A DNA stretch of 64,000 nt from Syngnathus acus (GCF_901709675.1 NC_051092.1:6080491-6144490), one strand, 5' to 3'. Positions 51,801 to 63,697 are shown, counted from the stretch's first letter. Notes: generated from the sequence alone by a model not told the origin. Made by a program: numbers and translations.

Positions 51801-54800
51801 CTTACAAGTAATTGTGTTCAGTTGTAATATTTTTGAAAATTAGACCATCCGAATACAGGCAAATTACTTTGCAAAGCATTTTCATCTCCATTATTTGATC
51901 CTAGTCAACAGATAATTGTAAAACTTTACATCCAAAAATCAATGAATAAACAAACCTACAAACTATATTTCAGAAATAGAAAATCAATTAAGTGCATATG
52001 ATTACTGGTGTAATTAACTGCAAAGGAAGGCATAAAATGATTTTTGTAGTGGTCCAACAAATTTGTATCATCTGTCTTTTGCAGTTATCAATGGATTGTA
52101 CCCATCAGGTGGATTAAGACTGGAGTCACCCAAGATCAATTATGGTTAACTACAGGAACAGGTAAATAGCATAAGTAGTTTTAAGCAAATTTTCATCTGG
52201 GCAAGGTCAGCATTAGGCTTGAAAATGCAAAATTATACTAAGATGATCATATCATCATGTCATCATAGCCCTTATAAGTTCTCCTGCATTTGATTGCGAC
52301 CACATATTATGAAACATCTAGGGTAAAAACAAAGTCGTAATAGATCTTCACATCCATTATACAATTTAAAAAATGATAGTAAATTCATCAATACAAGAAT
52401 ATGTTGTTACCAAAATAGTAGACGCTATGGGCTCTCTTTTTGTAGACATGCACATGCTGAAAAAAAAAAACTGGGCGTTCCGACAGATCAAGGTTGTTTT
52501 TTTTTTTTTTTTACACTGCCCAGCACACCTGACAGTACACAGACTTAAGACAAGCTTGGAGTAGGTTCAAGTTGCGGCGCAAGTGGTGTAACGTTTAATG
52601 GATTCGATGAGGTCCATGGATATGTGTGGTGGAAAGCATGCATCCAACCTAATCATTGTAAAGATCTATTAATTGAAAGCATCATTATTATCATCGGGCC
52701 CCCTTCACATTGGTGATCACAGTGACCATCTTCCATCCCTGGAGGTCTGCTTTCACTTCCTTTTAAACATATTTTACACACTTCACACGGACTCAGCTGA
52801 GTGTATTTCTGCACCTCTCATGCGTTTAATTTAAAGGGAATGAGGGGAACTGCTTCAAATGGCTGGGAAACGTTAAATGTTACATTTTCCTCTCCAGATA
52901 CGAAAGCGTCAATGAAGTTATCAGACTCTGAGTGGCTCCTGGCCAATCTCAATGTGACGGGTTACTACAGAGTTAACTATGACCAAGACAACTGGAACAA
53001 ACTTCTGAATGTCCTGAAAACCACTCACGAAGTAAGACCGTTTGTGACATCACACTTCTCTACACTTTTTTGATTCATTTTAGTCAAGCGATAACACTTG
53101 TTCTGTTGTCTCAAGACTATACCGGTGATCAACAGAGCTCAGTTAGTGGATGATGCTTTCAACTTGGCAAGGTAAACACACTCACTCACTCACTCACTCA
53201 CTCACTCACTCACTCACTCACTCACTCACTCACTCACTCACTCACTCACTCACTCACTCACTCACTCACTCACTCACTCACTCACTCACTCACTCACTCA
53301 CTCACTCCAGCCACAGGGTTAAAAATTGGACCGACCCAGGAAGTTTGCTCAATTTGACTATATTAATGCTGATACACAGTATAAAAAAAACCTCTCCTGT
53401 AATGTTATACTTATTTTCACAATGCTTTAAACTCCACAAGGGCAAAGATCATCCCCACTGTGCTGGCTCTTGAAACCACAAAGTATCTGGATAAGGAGAG
53501 GGAATACATGCCCTGGGAGTCGGCCCTGAACAACCTGGACTTCTTCTACCTCATGTTTGATCGTAGTGAGGTTTATGGTCCCATGCAGGTGGGGTTTCTT
53601 CCTTTCATAAGAAATACAACAAATACACTCCATTGATCCAATAACTAAAACATGACTTTTGATCATATAATCCCTGGTTAGCTGCCTCTGAATAAATATT
53701 TTGGAAATAAACAGTGTGGAAAAAGTTTGGCAGGGCCAATGAAGGCGTGTATAGAGTTTGATAATGAAGTCATTCACTGGCCCACAAATAAGCACACCCT
53801 ATGATTTCACATACTGGAATGTTCTTCTTAACAAAAAATAATGGTAACTATTCTTCATTAAAGAAACCAGATGTTGCGGAATGTGTCGTGTATTCTGTAT
53901 GCGGTGTGCTATATGCATATCTTAATATGATCTCTTCCATGTTCCTCAACTAATTCAAGCTCATTCTTCTTTGTTTCAGGATTATTTAAAGAAGCAGGTC
54001 ATCCAACTCTTTAACTACTTCAAGACCATGACTGAAAATTGGACAAAAGTACCAAAAGGACACATGGACCAGTGAGTATAGCTTGAAATACAGGTTTGGC
54101 CGACGTTGAGCCTTCAACACTTCCAATATCAATACATTCTTCAGCCCTTCCTCCTAACTTTGGATTGCCTTTCAGGTACAATCAGGTGAATGCCATCAGT
54201 CTGGCCTGCAGGACGGGCCATCAAGAATGCCAAGACCTGACCAAAGCATGGTTCAAGCAATGGATGGATGGGGAAAAAAACCCGTACGTGAATAGCAAGA
54301 TGTGTCCATTTTGTATTTCTGATTTGCTATCATTGCTGTTTCTGATTTCTCTGTCCAGAATCCACCCCAACTTACGTTCCACTGTATACTGCAATGCCAT
54401 CGCAGCAGGTGGTGCTAAAGAGTGGGACTTTGCTTGGTCGGAATTTCAAAGCGCTACCATTGCATCTGAAGCTGAAAAACTCCGTGCTGCTTTGGCTTGT
54501 ACAAAGCAGCCTTGGCTGCTCAATAGGTACGTTCAGTCGACACTACTATTCTACAGTCCAGCATGCTTTTACTTGAACAATGCGGATTTATTTGGTGGGG
54601 TCTCCTCAGGTACTTGGAGTCCACGCTGAATTCCACCTTGATCCGAAAGCAGGATGCCACCTCCACCATTGTCTACATTGCCAACAATGCGATTGGTCAA
54701 TCTCTTGCTTGGGACTTTGTCAGGGCTCGTTGGTCATTCATTTTTACCCAGTGAGTATAAAGTCGAGCTTTTTAATTCCTTGTTTTGACACATGATGTCT

Positions 54801-56399
54801 GCTCATCATTCGTGTTCACAACGTGACTGTTTCAAATTGCTGAAGTTAACTTTACGGCCCAGTGTAAAAGCTTGCCATTGTTGTGGCCACTAAATTATAT
54901 GATATGTCAAGGAACTTATTTACCTGACATTCGACTAAACAAGCTTAAAGCAATTAAATGGTCTCCACTCATGTCACATAAAAATAGAATGGCAGCTTTA
55001 TAGCCCAGATCATTGTGACCCTGGTTGTAATTCAACCTCTGCTGTGCTGACTGTTGCTCTCTGGGCAAGTGCAGCTTGTTCAAGTTAAGAATCAATCCGA
55101 TACTTTAAACTCACCTTTTGATCATTTGTTTGAAGGGTTCAATGTGTATTTTCAGCATTACATTCATATTATGTTCAAGAACCTTGAACATAATATGGCA
55201 AGTGTTTATTTTTCAAATCTTTGTATTTTATCAATAGGTTTCATTTACAATGCATGTTATCTTTGATTTTTTTTCCCTTAGTATTATTGCTTGGTTTTAC
55301 CGCCTCTTATATTGGCTCATGAGTTGTGCAGTGTCCATTCATTGAATTCAGTTACAGTATGTTAAAAATAACATTCCTTCCACAAATGCACAACTTAAAA
55401 ACGTTGACCGCCAAACCTAACCCCCCCCCCCCCCCCCCCAGAAAAGATTAAAGACTGAAAGCACCAAATAGAGTTTCAAAAATGAATCATAGGGTTTCAC
55501 AAAAAAAGATGCAATGCTACATTTATTTCTCTTTTTTATATATAGTTAACATTGCTGGTTGATTACTCAGACATACTAAAAGATCAAAACTACACAATCA
55601 CTTTGTCTGTTTTATTGAAAACAATATTACCATATTGTTAAGCATATTTTCTTTTTTTTTTTTTTATTATTTTTGTTATAGTTTTCTGCTTAAATGATAT
55701 TTAACATATGCCTGTCCAGACCAATTTCTTTGTACCATTACTATTACTGTTTTATTGTTACGGTTTGTAAAGGTGTAACAATATAACTAAGTCAATTCTT
55801 GTCTTCCTTCACTTACAGATATGGAGGAGGATCTTTTTCCTTTTCCAACCTCATTAACGGAGTCACCAAAAGATTTTCCAGTGATTTTGAGCTTCAACAG
55901 GTTAGATTGTTTTTAGCTAATCTAACAGGTTGGAACAGTCATTTTACCAGTTGTCAGACATCATTCCTTACGGGACACATTTAGCCACAACATGATTTCT
56001 TTCTGTCAATCCTGCAATTATGCAGACTAGTTTGGGTCACCACCAAACATGGTAAAACAACCTAATATTTAGATACCGTAATGATAATAATGAGCTCTGT
56101 TACTGTCAAGCACATATTCACTTGCCGTCAGTGTTTGTGGCAAACAAGCACTTCTGTAAATTAAATTCTTATTCTGCTCAACAAAACTTCATAAGTGTTA
56201 GCATAATTTCTAATAATAATGTCCGTTTTCTTTACCATTGTAGCTAAAGCAGTTCAAAGCAGATAACGCCGAGGTCGGTTTTGGCTCTGGGACCCTGGCA
56301 GTGGATCAGTCCATTGAGAGAACCATCGCCAACAAGAAGTGGATAGCAGAGAACAAGGAAAATGTCTTAAAGTGGTTCCAAGATGCAGCAAAACCTTAA
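45855..56399 (+). CDS. anpep: Aminopeptidase N (CD13), complete gene
   Basis: Type II membrane M1-family zinc ectopeptidase that removes N-terminal neutral residues from peptides (family knowledge). Exons: 45855-46152, 46728-47034, 48189-48331, 48410-48546, 49215-49341, 49803-49957, 50172-50285, 50377-50520, 50644-50709, 51018-51083, 51632-51807, 52085-52161, 52898-53031, 53116-53171, 53441-53588, 53980-54071, 54176-54283, 54359-54526, 54610-54750, 55819-55900, 56244-56399. Total 2,895 bases, 964 residues (human 967). Cytoplasmic tail 1-9, membrane anchor about 10-33, Ser/Thr-rich stalk to about 63, then the ectodomain. GAMEN is at about 348-352; the zinc site is HELAH at 384-388 with Glu385 catalytic and the third ligand Glu407 in [12 protein letters not shown]; the transition-state Tyr is about 473 (AISYSKGAS). 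The C-terminal domain includes [20 protein letters not shown] and [12 protein letters not shown]-like [12 protein letters not shown]. The intron after 51083 has a GC donor. The protein looks fully active. Confidence 0.95.
53177..53307 (+). repeat. (CACT)n microsatellite abutting an anpep splice donor
   Basis: About 130 bp of CACT/CTCA units starting roughly 6 nt after the exon end at 53171, so it begins just after the GTAAAC donor. It fills nearly half of the 269-bp intron. The HSLT-repeat open frame over it is not real. Confidence 0.93.
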
Positions 56400-57418
56400 T
56401 GATGCCTTCACTTTCCATCAACTATAACATCTATTGTTAAACAAAGTATCTTTTGAAGCTGTTGATACTTTCACCTTGACAGAGTAGGCACAACTATTGG
56501 GTGTTTTCTGCCCTTGAAAATACTACAACCTCAATTTAAGATTTTTGTTGGACTCAAAAGTGAGATTCCTATTGTAAATAAATAAATGATTTCATGTTTT
56601 CATTTACAAGGACAACTTTGCAAGTCAATTTGGTTTTAACTATTCATAACAGGATCACTCTATTACATGATTTGAAAGAATAAAACTTAACTTAAAAACT
56701 ATATACTGTACTTTCTGGAATGTTTTGTCAGTCAAGCATAAAATGAGAAACAATTTTGAGACATGTAAATCCATTATTTATTTTTATTGCATTTATCATA
56801 TGTACTCAAGCTTTGTTTTGTAAAATTTAATTTCATCAGCTTTCTCCAATAAATATGTCTCTATTTACTCATTTCGTCATTCATTTCCCCCTACGCTGAA
56901 TACTACACAATTAATTTATGTCAAACAAACAAAAGAAACTATTTTGGTGTGTATATGTGAGATATATGTAATTGGTTTTGTTATACAGAACTTTCAAGGT
57001 ACTAAAATCAATACTCGCAGCATTGTTTATTTCAAACTCATTTTCGATGGGGATAAGTATCTTTACTGAGCTGTGATCACTGTGACAAAGGCAACACATC
57101 TTCACATTTTATGAGGCCGTGGGAACATGCCATGGACATTGTTGAAAAAACATTGTAAACCACTCTTATTGCTCCCTCGAGTCAATGGTTATCGGCTGTT
57201 TATGTCACTCCTCTGTCCAAATACGTCATCCATTCCCTTGCAAATAATGAGAGGACTGAGCAAGGGAGCATAACTGTAGTGATGACTTTCACATGATTTT
57301 TGTCATTTTGGATCCGAAGCCCTGCCAAGTAAGTGTGCTTTAGATATATTAGCCTTTTGATTTAATTGTGACTTATGTGTTTGAGCCTGTGAACATTCTG
57401 TGTCTTGTTTATCAGGTG
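56400..57418 (+). other. Intergenic spacer between the tandem anpep genes
   Basis: Contains the 3' UTR of the first gene. At 57329 a GTAAGT donor and at about 57415 a TCAG acceptor suggest an 87-nt intron in the 5' leader of the second gene. No other feature. Confidence 0.45.
56577..56586 (+). terminator. anpep: anpep polyadenylation signals
   Basis: Overlapping AATAAATAAA about 180 nt after the TAA stop. Further candidates lie at about 56679 (gaataaaac) and 56849 (caataaat). Confidence 0.55.
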
Positions 57419-58543
57419 ATGGAGAAAAGACGTTGTCGGGTCCGCAAGTTTTGTATGCTGTGTGTCCTTTTAACCTTTGTCTCAGTAGCAACCATTATCA
57501 CTCTGTGGACTATTGCCCTGTCAGGAGGAGATGAAGGTGATCATGCTGTTGCTCCTTGGGACAGGTATGATTGTTGGCCTCAGGAGAATTTTAACAGTTT
57601 AGTGATGTTCATAAGAGATCTTTTTTTTCATTCTTTTCATGTAGATTGAGTTGCTTGGTTAGTCAAGTCACCAGTCACCACTTCGCTTTGATATGATAAT
57701 TGTTTTAGGATTAAATAACAAGCATTGTTTGTCAGTAAATTTGCAAAGAAATACGTACACTCACACAAGGCTCAAAACACCCCTTCCTTATTAAGAAATA
57801 CTTATTACTCAACATTAGATTTAGCCCAGATATTTAATCATGTGTGTATTGGATACAATTTCACCAGTATTTTTATACACTGAGAGAAAAAAACATAACA
57901 TTGCAGTCTCTCTAAGAATGTTTCTACTGAACACACTCGCAATCCAAACAGAATTACTGACATGATGCAGTACTCTGATATTTAATATCTTACAAGAAAA
58001 TGCAAAATATGTGCATACATGTACATATTAAACCTACTGATATAACAGGCTCTTCACGTCAAAAACTTTGCTTTTATAGTTGCTCTAAAATCAGCTTGCA
58101 GTAATAGCAGCAATATTCTGTACTGTACAATGTTTTGTAAAATTGGTCACACCTTTGGCGAGAAGATTCCGTCAACTCCATACCAACTGCAACATTCCAT
58201 TGCTTTTAAATGCTAAGCCTAAATACTGAATGCACATCTGACTAAATACTTAGTTTTCTGAAAGAAAATTTAAATTCATTCGCTGACATGACATTCATTC
58301 AACACACTGGAAAAACATTTTTCCAGTATACTTAAATCTCACAAAGGTTATTCGAGCAACAAAACCATTCAATGAATTTCGAATTCATTTATCTTCCATC
58401 TATCCTTCCTCTTCAACTGACCTCAAGATAAAGACAGATTATGCGCTGGACTTGATGCCAGTTAATCAATCATCATTTATCTTATTATTTCTCAGGTCAA
58501 ACTTCCTCTTACGACTGGGGTTAACGTTGTCATGACTGCTTAG

Positions 58544-58616
<73 letters not shown>

Positions 58617-61600
58617 ATAGCTATTATTTATTTTATATCCTATACTTACATGACTATGCAGCTCCACTTTTATGATTAGATAGGAGCCGTGGGCTTTGAT
58701 CCTCTCGGCATAATGATTTCATTCCTCATTACAATTTATGTGTTGTTGTTATTTAATGAGAGAGGCTAATTTTACTTGAGCTGGGCCCACAGTAAATGTT
58801 TTGTCTCCCCAGGTATCGTCTGCCCACTTCTCTGATCCCTCTTTCATACAACATTACCTTGTGGCCTCATTTAAGCCCTGACCCCGACTCTGGTCTCTTC
58901 ATCTTCACTGGTGAGTCACAGCATTGGATAGTTGTCAAGAGGGATACATTACTGAAATGTTGCTATTCTGTCGAACCAGCAAGTGCAGTGGCATGAAAAA
59001 AAATATTGTAGCAACCTTGTATAGTTCTTTAAATTCCGATTGTCTGGAGAGGCCGTGAAAGTAGCAGGAGTGTGGAAGTTGAAGGGTGACAGTGGGAGAG
59101 GAAAGACAGGCTAACACAACACTTGGCATTGTGGTGGTTGTTCTAGTGTGGTTTCGGCCAACAGTAACCTTTTCAGATTTTTTTTTTCATAACAAAGATT
59201 GCTGTGAGGTCACTGTTTGACCTGATAATGTCTGCAAAGTTACAATACTTCCCCATCACAAATTCAGAGTTTTATTTGAATAGGTTCACTACTTTGTTCA
59301 AGATTGCCAAAGAAATACAGGTATCAGACAATGATAACCCAAGTAAATATAAAATGTAATCTTGTTAACACTGGCAGAGCTAAGGTTAGGATTAGGGTTA
59401 TACGTGGGCCTAAAATATGCTTGGAACCTCCAAGTGTCAGGCCACATTGTTGACGTTTGGGTATGTTAGATCAGTGTTTCCCAACCTGTGTGCATGTGCC
59501 ATGAGAGATGTTCAGCTGTGCCGTGGGAAATTGTCCAACATTAAAGACCGAGCGCATTGTAAACAGGATCGCCAAACCACAGGTCAGCCACTTGCTTATC
59601 GTGCATGCGTGGCAAATCGGAGAATCTTGAGATTTCATGTTGTGGCATCGGCACATACTCAGTTTATGTGTGTGTTGCTGTTAGTGTTGGCTCGTGAGTG
59701 AACGATTCGATCAAAAGAGCGATTTTATTTTCAGTGAACGAGAGTGAACGAATCACTTCCTAAAGTGAGTCGTTCTTTTTTCAGTTCATATGACTTCAAC
59801 CAGTAAGTGCCGGTAATGCGCATTGAAGCTGGTGCCACCTCGCCGTAAATTAAAACGAAGAAGAAAATGACGTCACTTCCCGTTCACGAACGAGTCGTGA
59901 ATTGCATTTCCCGTTCAGCAACTGAACGGATCTGTGAGTGAACGAGTCAGTGAGTGAGTGAGTGAGTGAGTGAGTGAGTGAGTGATTTGCATTTCCAGTT
60001 CATCGCGTGAACGGGTCAGTGAGGGAACGAATCCTGACTTTCCCGTTCGCGAACGAGTTAATGGGTGAACTGCCATCCCGTGCATCAACGGATCAGTCAG
60101 TGAATGTGTTGCGTCTCCTGGCGTGAACTATGGAAGCCAGAATGTCGATTTACGATTTGCCAAGGAAAGAAAGAACCACTCGCTGAAACACCACTTCTTT
60201 TATGCACGTTTTCTCCAAGTTAACGGCTAACTTTATTGCATGAAGGGATGCACGTTATGCAACAACGGGGAGATTATGCTTCTCTTTGGGTCATCTTGAT
60301 TTTATAACACTTGTAGTAGTTTTTAAATAACGTGTATGCATATATACGCCTAAATGTTGTTATCCAATACATTTACTGCAATTTCACATTGGATTGCAGG
60401 TATGAAATTTACTTTTATTATTATTATTATTTTAATAAACATTTATGTTAAAACTTGTCTGGTGTTTTATTCCTTGTTTTTATATTCGCCAATTAAAACA
60501 TAAAAATCTGACATTTGGTTAACTGCTTTATATGACAACATGTGTAGGTACACCTCATGAACACTTCAATAGGTACACTACATGAGGTCCAAAAAAAAAA
60601 AGAATAAATAAATAAAGGGTTAATTGCACAATAAAAGCACATTCAAGTATTTTCTCACACCTGGGATTGAACCAAGACTTTACCGAGCACGAGCCCGTGT
60701 CACTAACCAGTCGGCTGCTTCGACATGACAGGTTGCACTCGTATTTACTGTTTTGTACTAGTGATGTGCATCACAGGCCAATAGGGAAAAAGCTTAAGTG
60801 AAAGTGAAAAGTGCCACACCCGCCCTCACCCCCACCTCCTGATTGGCTGTTTGAGCTGTGACCTCACTTGGACACTCCATTAGGTACACCGCCATTTTCA
60901 AGTGTACCTAATAACAGGCCACTTTATTAGGGAAATACACGAGGTGAATCTTGGAAAACATATTGGAATGCGGCCCCGAGGACTAGAGTTTGACACCTGT
61001 GACCTTTGACCATGATATTTCCCTAATAAAGTGGCCTGTTATTAGGTACACTTGAAAATGGCGGTGTACCTAATGGAGTGTCCGTGTGATTCCCTCGTTA
61101 AGTGCACCTGCGTGAAAACTTTTTGGTCATTTTCACGTTCTGAGGAGCTAAAACTTTTCACGCAGGTGCACTTAACGAGGGAATCACACGGACACTCCAT
61201 TAGGTACACCGCCATTTTCAAGTGTACCTAATAACAGGCCACTTTATGAGGGAAATACACGAGGTGAATCTTGGAAAACATATTGGAATGCGGCCCCGAG
61301 GACTAGAGTTTGACACCTGTGACCTTTGACCATGATATTTCCCTAATAAAGTGGCCTGTTATTAGGGACACTTGAAAATGGCGGTGTACCTAATGGAGTG
61401 TCCGTGTGATTCCCTCGTTAAGTGCACCTGCGTGAAAACTTTTTGGTCATTTTCACGTTCTGAGGAGCTAAAACTTTTCACGCAGGTGCACTTAACGAGG
61501 GAATCACACGGACACTCCATTAGGTACACCGCCATTTTCAAGTGTACCTAATAACAGGCCACTTTATGAGGGAAATACACGAGGTGAATCTTGGAAAACA

Positions 61601-63006
61601 TGTTGGAATGCGGCCCCGAGGACTAGAGCTTGACACCTGTGACCTTTGACCATGATATTTCCCTAATAAAGTGGCCTGTTATTAGGTACACTTGAAAATG
61701 GCGGTGTACCTAATGGAGTGTCCAAGTGAGGTCACAGCTCAAACAGCCAATCAGGAGGTGGGGGTGAGGGCGGGTGTGGCACTTTTCACTTTCACTTAAG
61801 CTTTTTCCCTATTGGCCTGTGATGCACATCACTAGTACAAAACAGTAAATACGAGTGTAACCTGTCATGGCGAAGCAACCGACTGGTTAGTGACACGGGC
61901 TCGTGCTCGGTAAAGTCTTGGTTCAATCCCAGGTGTGAGAAAATACTTGAATGTGCTTTTATTGTGCAATTAACCCTTTATTTATTTATTCTTTTTTTTT
62001 TTGGACCTCATGTAGTGTACCAATTGAAGTGTTCATGAGGTGTACCTACACATGTTGTCATATAAAGCAGTTAACCAAATGTCAGATTTTTATGTTTTAA
62101 TTGGCGAATATAAAAACAAGGAATAAAACACCAGACAAGTTTTAACATAAATGTTTATTAAAATAATAATAATAAAGTAAATTTCAAACCAGCAATCCAA
62201 TGTGAAATTGCAGTAGATATATTGGATAACAATATTTAGGCGTATATATGCATACACGTTATTTAAAAACTACTACAAGTGTTATAAAATCAAGATGACC
62301 CAAAGAGAAGCATAATCTCCCCGTTGTTGCATAACAGCGCATCCCTTCATGCAATAAAGTTAGCCGTTAGCTTGGAGAAAACGTGCATAAAAGAAGTGGT
62401 GTTTCAGCGAGTGGTTCTTTCTTTCCTTGGCAAATCGTACATCGACATTCTGGCTTCCATAGTTCACGCCAGGAGACGCAACACATTCACTGACTGATCC
62501 GTTGATGCACGGGATGGCAGTTCACCCATTAACTCGTTCGCGAACGGGAAAGTCAGGATTCGTTCCCTCACTGACCCGTTCACGCGATGAACTGGAAATG
62601 CAAATCACTCACTCACTCACTGACTCGTTCACTCACAGATCCGTTCAGTTGCTGAACGGGAAATGCAATTCACGACTCGTTCGTGAACGGGAAGTGACGT
62701 CATTTTCTTCTTCGTTTTGATTTACGGCGAGGTGGCACCAGCTTCAATGCGCGTTACCGACACCTACTGGTTGAAGTCATATGAGAAGCATTGAGACGTC
62801 TTCGGCTCCTCCATGGTCCCTTCTGGGAAGAAATCCTAGCTCCAACAGTGTCAATATATACTAAAACATGTGATGTCTTTTCCCATCAGGCACATCTACT
62901 GTGGAGTTTAAGTGTGCAATAGAAACCGATCTGGTCCTGATCCACTCAAACAAACTCAACTATACTGTGCTGGAGAACAAACACATTGCCCGGCTTCGTG
63001 CTTCAG
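57419..63006 (+). CDS. Second, tandem aminopeptidase N-like gene, 5' part only
   Basis: Coding exons visible: 57419-57564, 58813-58910, 62890-63006; phases join and the last ends in phase 1 at a GTGTAT donor, so the gene continues past 64000. The product is a type II ectopeptidase like its neighbour: basic cytoplasmic MEKRRCRVRK, membrane anchor about residues 11-34, then WDRYRLPTSLIPLSYNITLW and TSTVEFKCAIETDLVLIHSN, close to the first gene's [20 protein letters not shown] and [19 protein letters not shown]. The stalk is only about 12 residues, against about 30 in the first gene. It has introns at WDR/YRLP and after LRASG that the first gene lacks. Start: ATG at 57419; an in-frame upstream ATG at 57368 is less likely because the acceptor at 57415 would splice it away. 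Catalytic exons are out of view, so activity cannot be judged. Confidence 0.88.
58544..58615. repeat. (CT)n microsatellite
   Basis: About 35 CT units in the first intron of the second anpep gene (57565-58812); the rest of that intron is AT-rich without recognised features. Confidence 0.93.
59472..59690. mobile_element. hAT-like fragment
   Basis: Begins CAGTGTTTCCCAACC and contains gtgccatgagagatgttcag and tgccgtgggaaattgtcc, the usual text of a fish hAT MITE end. No matching right terminus is seen before the foldback element starts, so it is probably truncated. Confidence 0.4.
60660..60731 (-). repeat. tRNA-like segment in left foldback arm
   Basis: Reversed, it reads ...ggttagtgacacgg...ggttcaatcccagg, with an A-box-like and a B-box-like block (GGTTCAATCCC) at pol III spacing. 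It is not a functional tRNA: I cannot fold a full cloverleaf. Confidence 0.45.
60870..61723. repeat. 320-bp tandem repeat of nested palindromes (centre of foldback)
   Basis: Layout P-A-P'-B-P-A-P'-B-P-A-P'. P (ggacactccattaggtacac ... ccactttat) starts at 60870, 61190 and 61510, an exact 320-bp period. P' is its inverse. A is a spacer always in one orientation (gcggccccgaggactagag). B (61084-61189 and its copy) is itself a hairpin with perfect arms of about 35 bp (ttaagtgcacctgcgtgaaa / reverse). Confidence 0.9.
61861..61932 (+). repeat. tRNA-like segment in right foldback arm
   Basis: Mirror copy of the left-arm segment, with A-box-like tggttagtgacacgg at 61884-61898 and B-box-like ggttcaatccc at 61920-61930. 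The two segments point outward from the centre. Confidence 0.45.
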
Positions 63007-63328
63007 GTGTATTCACACATCAACACATACTGATGAAGAGGGATTATGTCATGTGATGCCTTGACATCATTGTTGTGCTTCATGTGTTCTACTATGTGTT
63101 GTTACAGCTCTCAGACTTTAAGATGCAATGTTTAATGATTGTTTATATGGAGTTCATATGAAGTTAAACATGTCAAAAACTGGTCAACTGTCAGTCACAG
63201 GGCAAAAACAAAGACACACACCTTAACGAATGACAACCTCACCCCACTTTGAACAGTATGTTCAATCGAGGACTTTTGCAACAGTTCAGTTCTGGCAAAG
63301 CTCAAGGAGCACACAAAATCGAACACAG

Positions 63329-63402
63329 TGGCCCATATGGGGGTCGAACCCATGACCTTGGCGTTATTAGCACCACGCTCTAACCAACTGAGCTAACAGG
63401 CC
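63329..63402 (-). tRNA. tRNA-Ile (anticodon AAU)
   Basis: 74 nt; the - strand begins GGCCTGTTAGCTCAGTTGG. Acceptor GGCCTGT pairs with ATGGGCC through two G-U pairs. The anticodon loop is CTAATAA (AAT), and the T arm is ATGGG-TTCGACC-CCCAT. A box TAGCTCAGTTGG and B box GGTTCGACCCC are intact. A TTTT pol III terminator lies about 11 nt downstream on the - strand (63315-63318). No intron. Confidence 0.93.
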
Positions 63403-63623
63403 ACATTTTGGTTTGCGTCTGGTCAGCAAATGTCCCCAAAAGTCCTGCCTTGCTTTAAACATTTTTAATGAGAGGAGTGGCGAGGGATTTCCTTTGAGTC
63501 TGCTGAAGATAAAATCATACACAATGTATGACACCTTCGTGATGGACAATATCAACCCATGAAGAACAGTATGTTCAAGCGAGGGACTTTTGCAGCTCAA
63601 GCAGCACACATAAGTAACGACAG

Positions 63624-63697
63624 TGGCCCATATGGGGGTCGAACCCATGACCTTGGCGTTATTAGCACCACGCTCTAACCAACTGAGCTAACAGGCC
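63624..63697 (-). tRNA. tRNA-Ile (anticodon AAU)
   Basis: Identical 74-nt sequence to the copy at 63329. Its downstream flank lacks the T-run of the other copies, because about 16 bp are missing there, so termination may be leaky. Confidence 0.92.

Larger units (their letters stand above)
59786..62784. mobile_element. 3-kb foldback (long inverted-repeat) element with amplified centre
   Basis: The outer arms, about 59786-60945 and about 61647-62784, are reverse complements of each other at high identity, with a few substitutions and a length change in a GTGA tract. Left end tcatatgacttcaaccagta pairs with the right end tactggttgaagtcatatga (about one mismatch). The arms carry GAACGA/TCGTTC-rich ends, a tRNA-like segment and the motif aggtacac. 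No transposase frame is present. Extra GAACGA-rich sequence at 59690-59785 has no partner on the right, suggesting a right-end truncation. It sits in intron 2 of the second anpep gene. Confidence 0.85.

Noticed and set aside
53150-53473. 107-codon frame with HSLT repeats
   Set aside because: Reads out of a real anpep exon into the CACT microsatellite; the exon ends at 53171.
45855-56399. Assignment to ERAP, LNPEP or glutamyl aminopeptidase
   Set aside because: GAMENWG and HELAH occur in all M1 enzymes, but length, N-terminal anchor and segments such as DAGPGDLP-type [15 protein letters not shown] and [15 protein letters not shown] fit aminopeptidase N best.
59786-62784. Dismissal as an assembly artefact
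   Set aside because: The arms differ at scattered positions and the internal units differ by point changes, so it is not a simple mirrored duplication. Long-read confirmation would still be useful.
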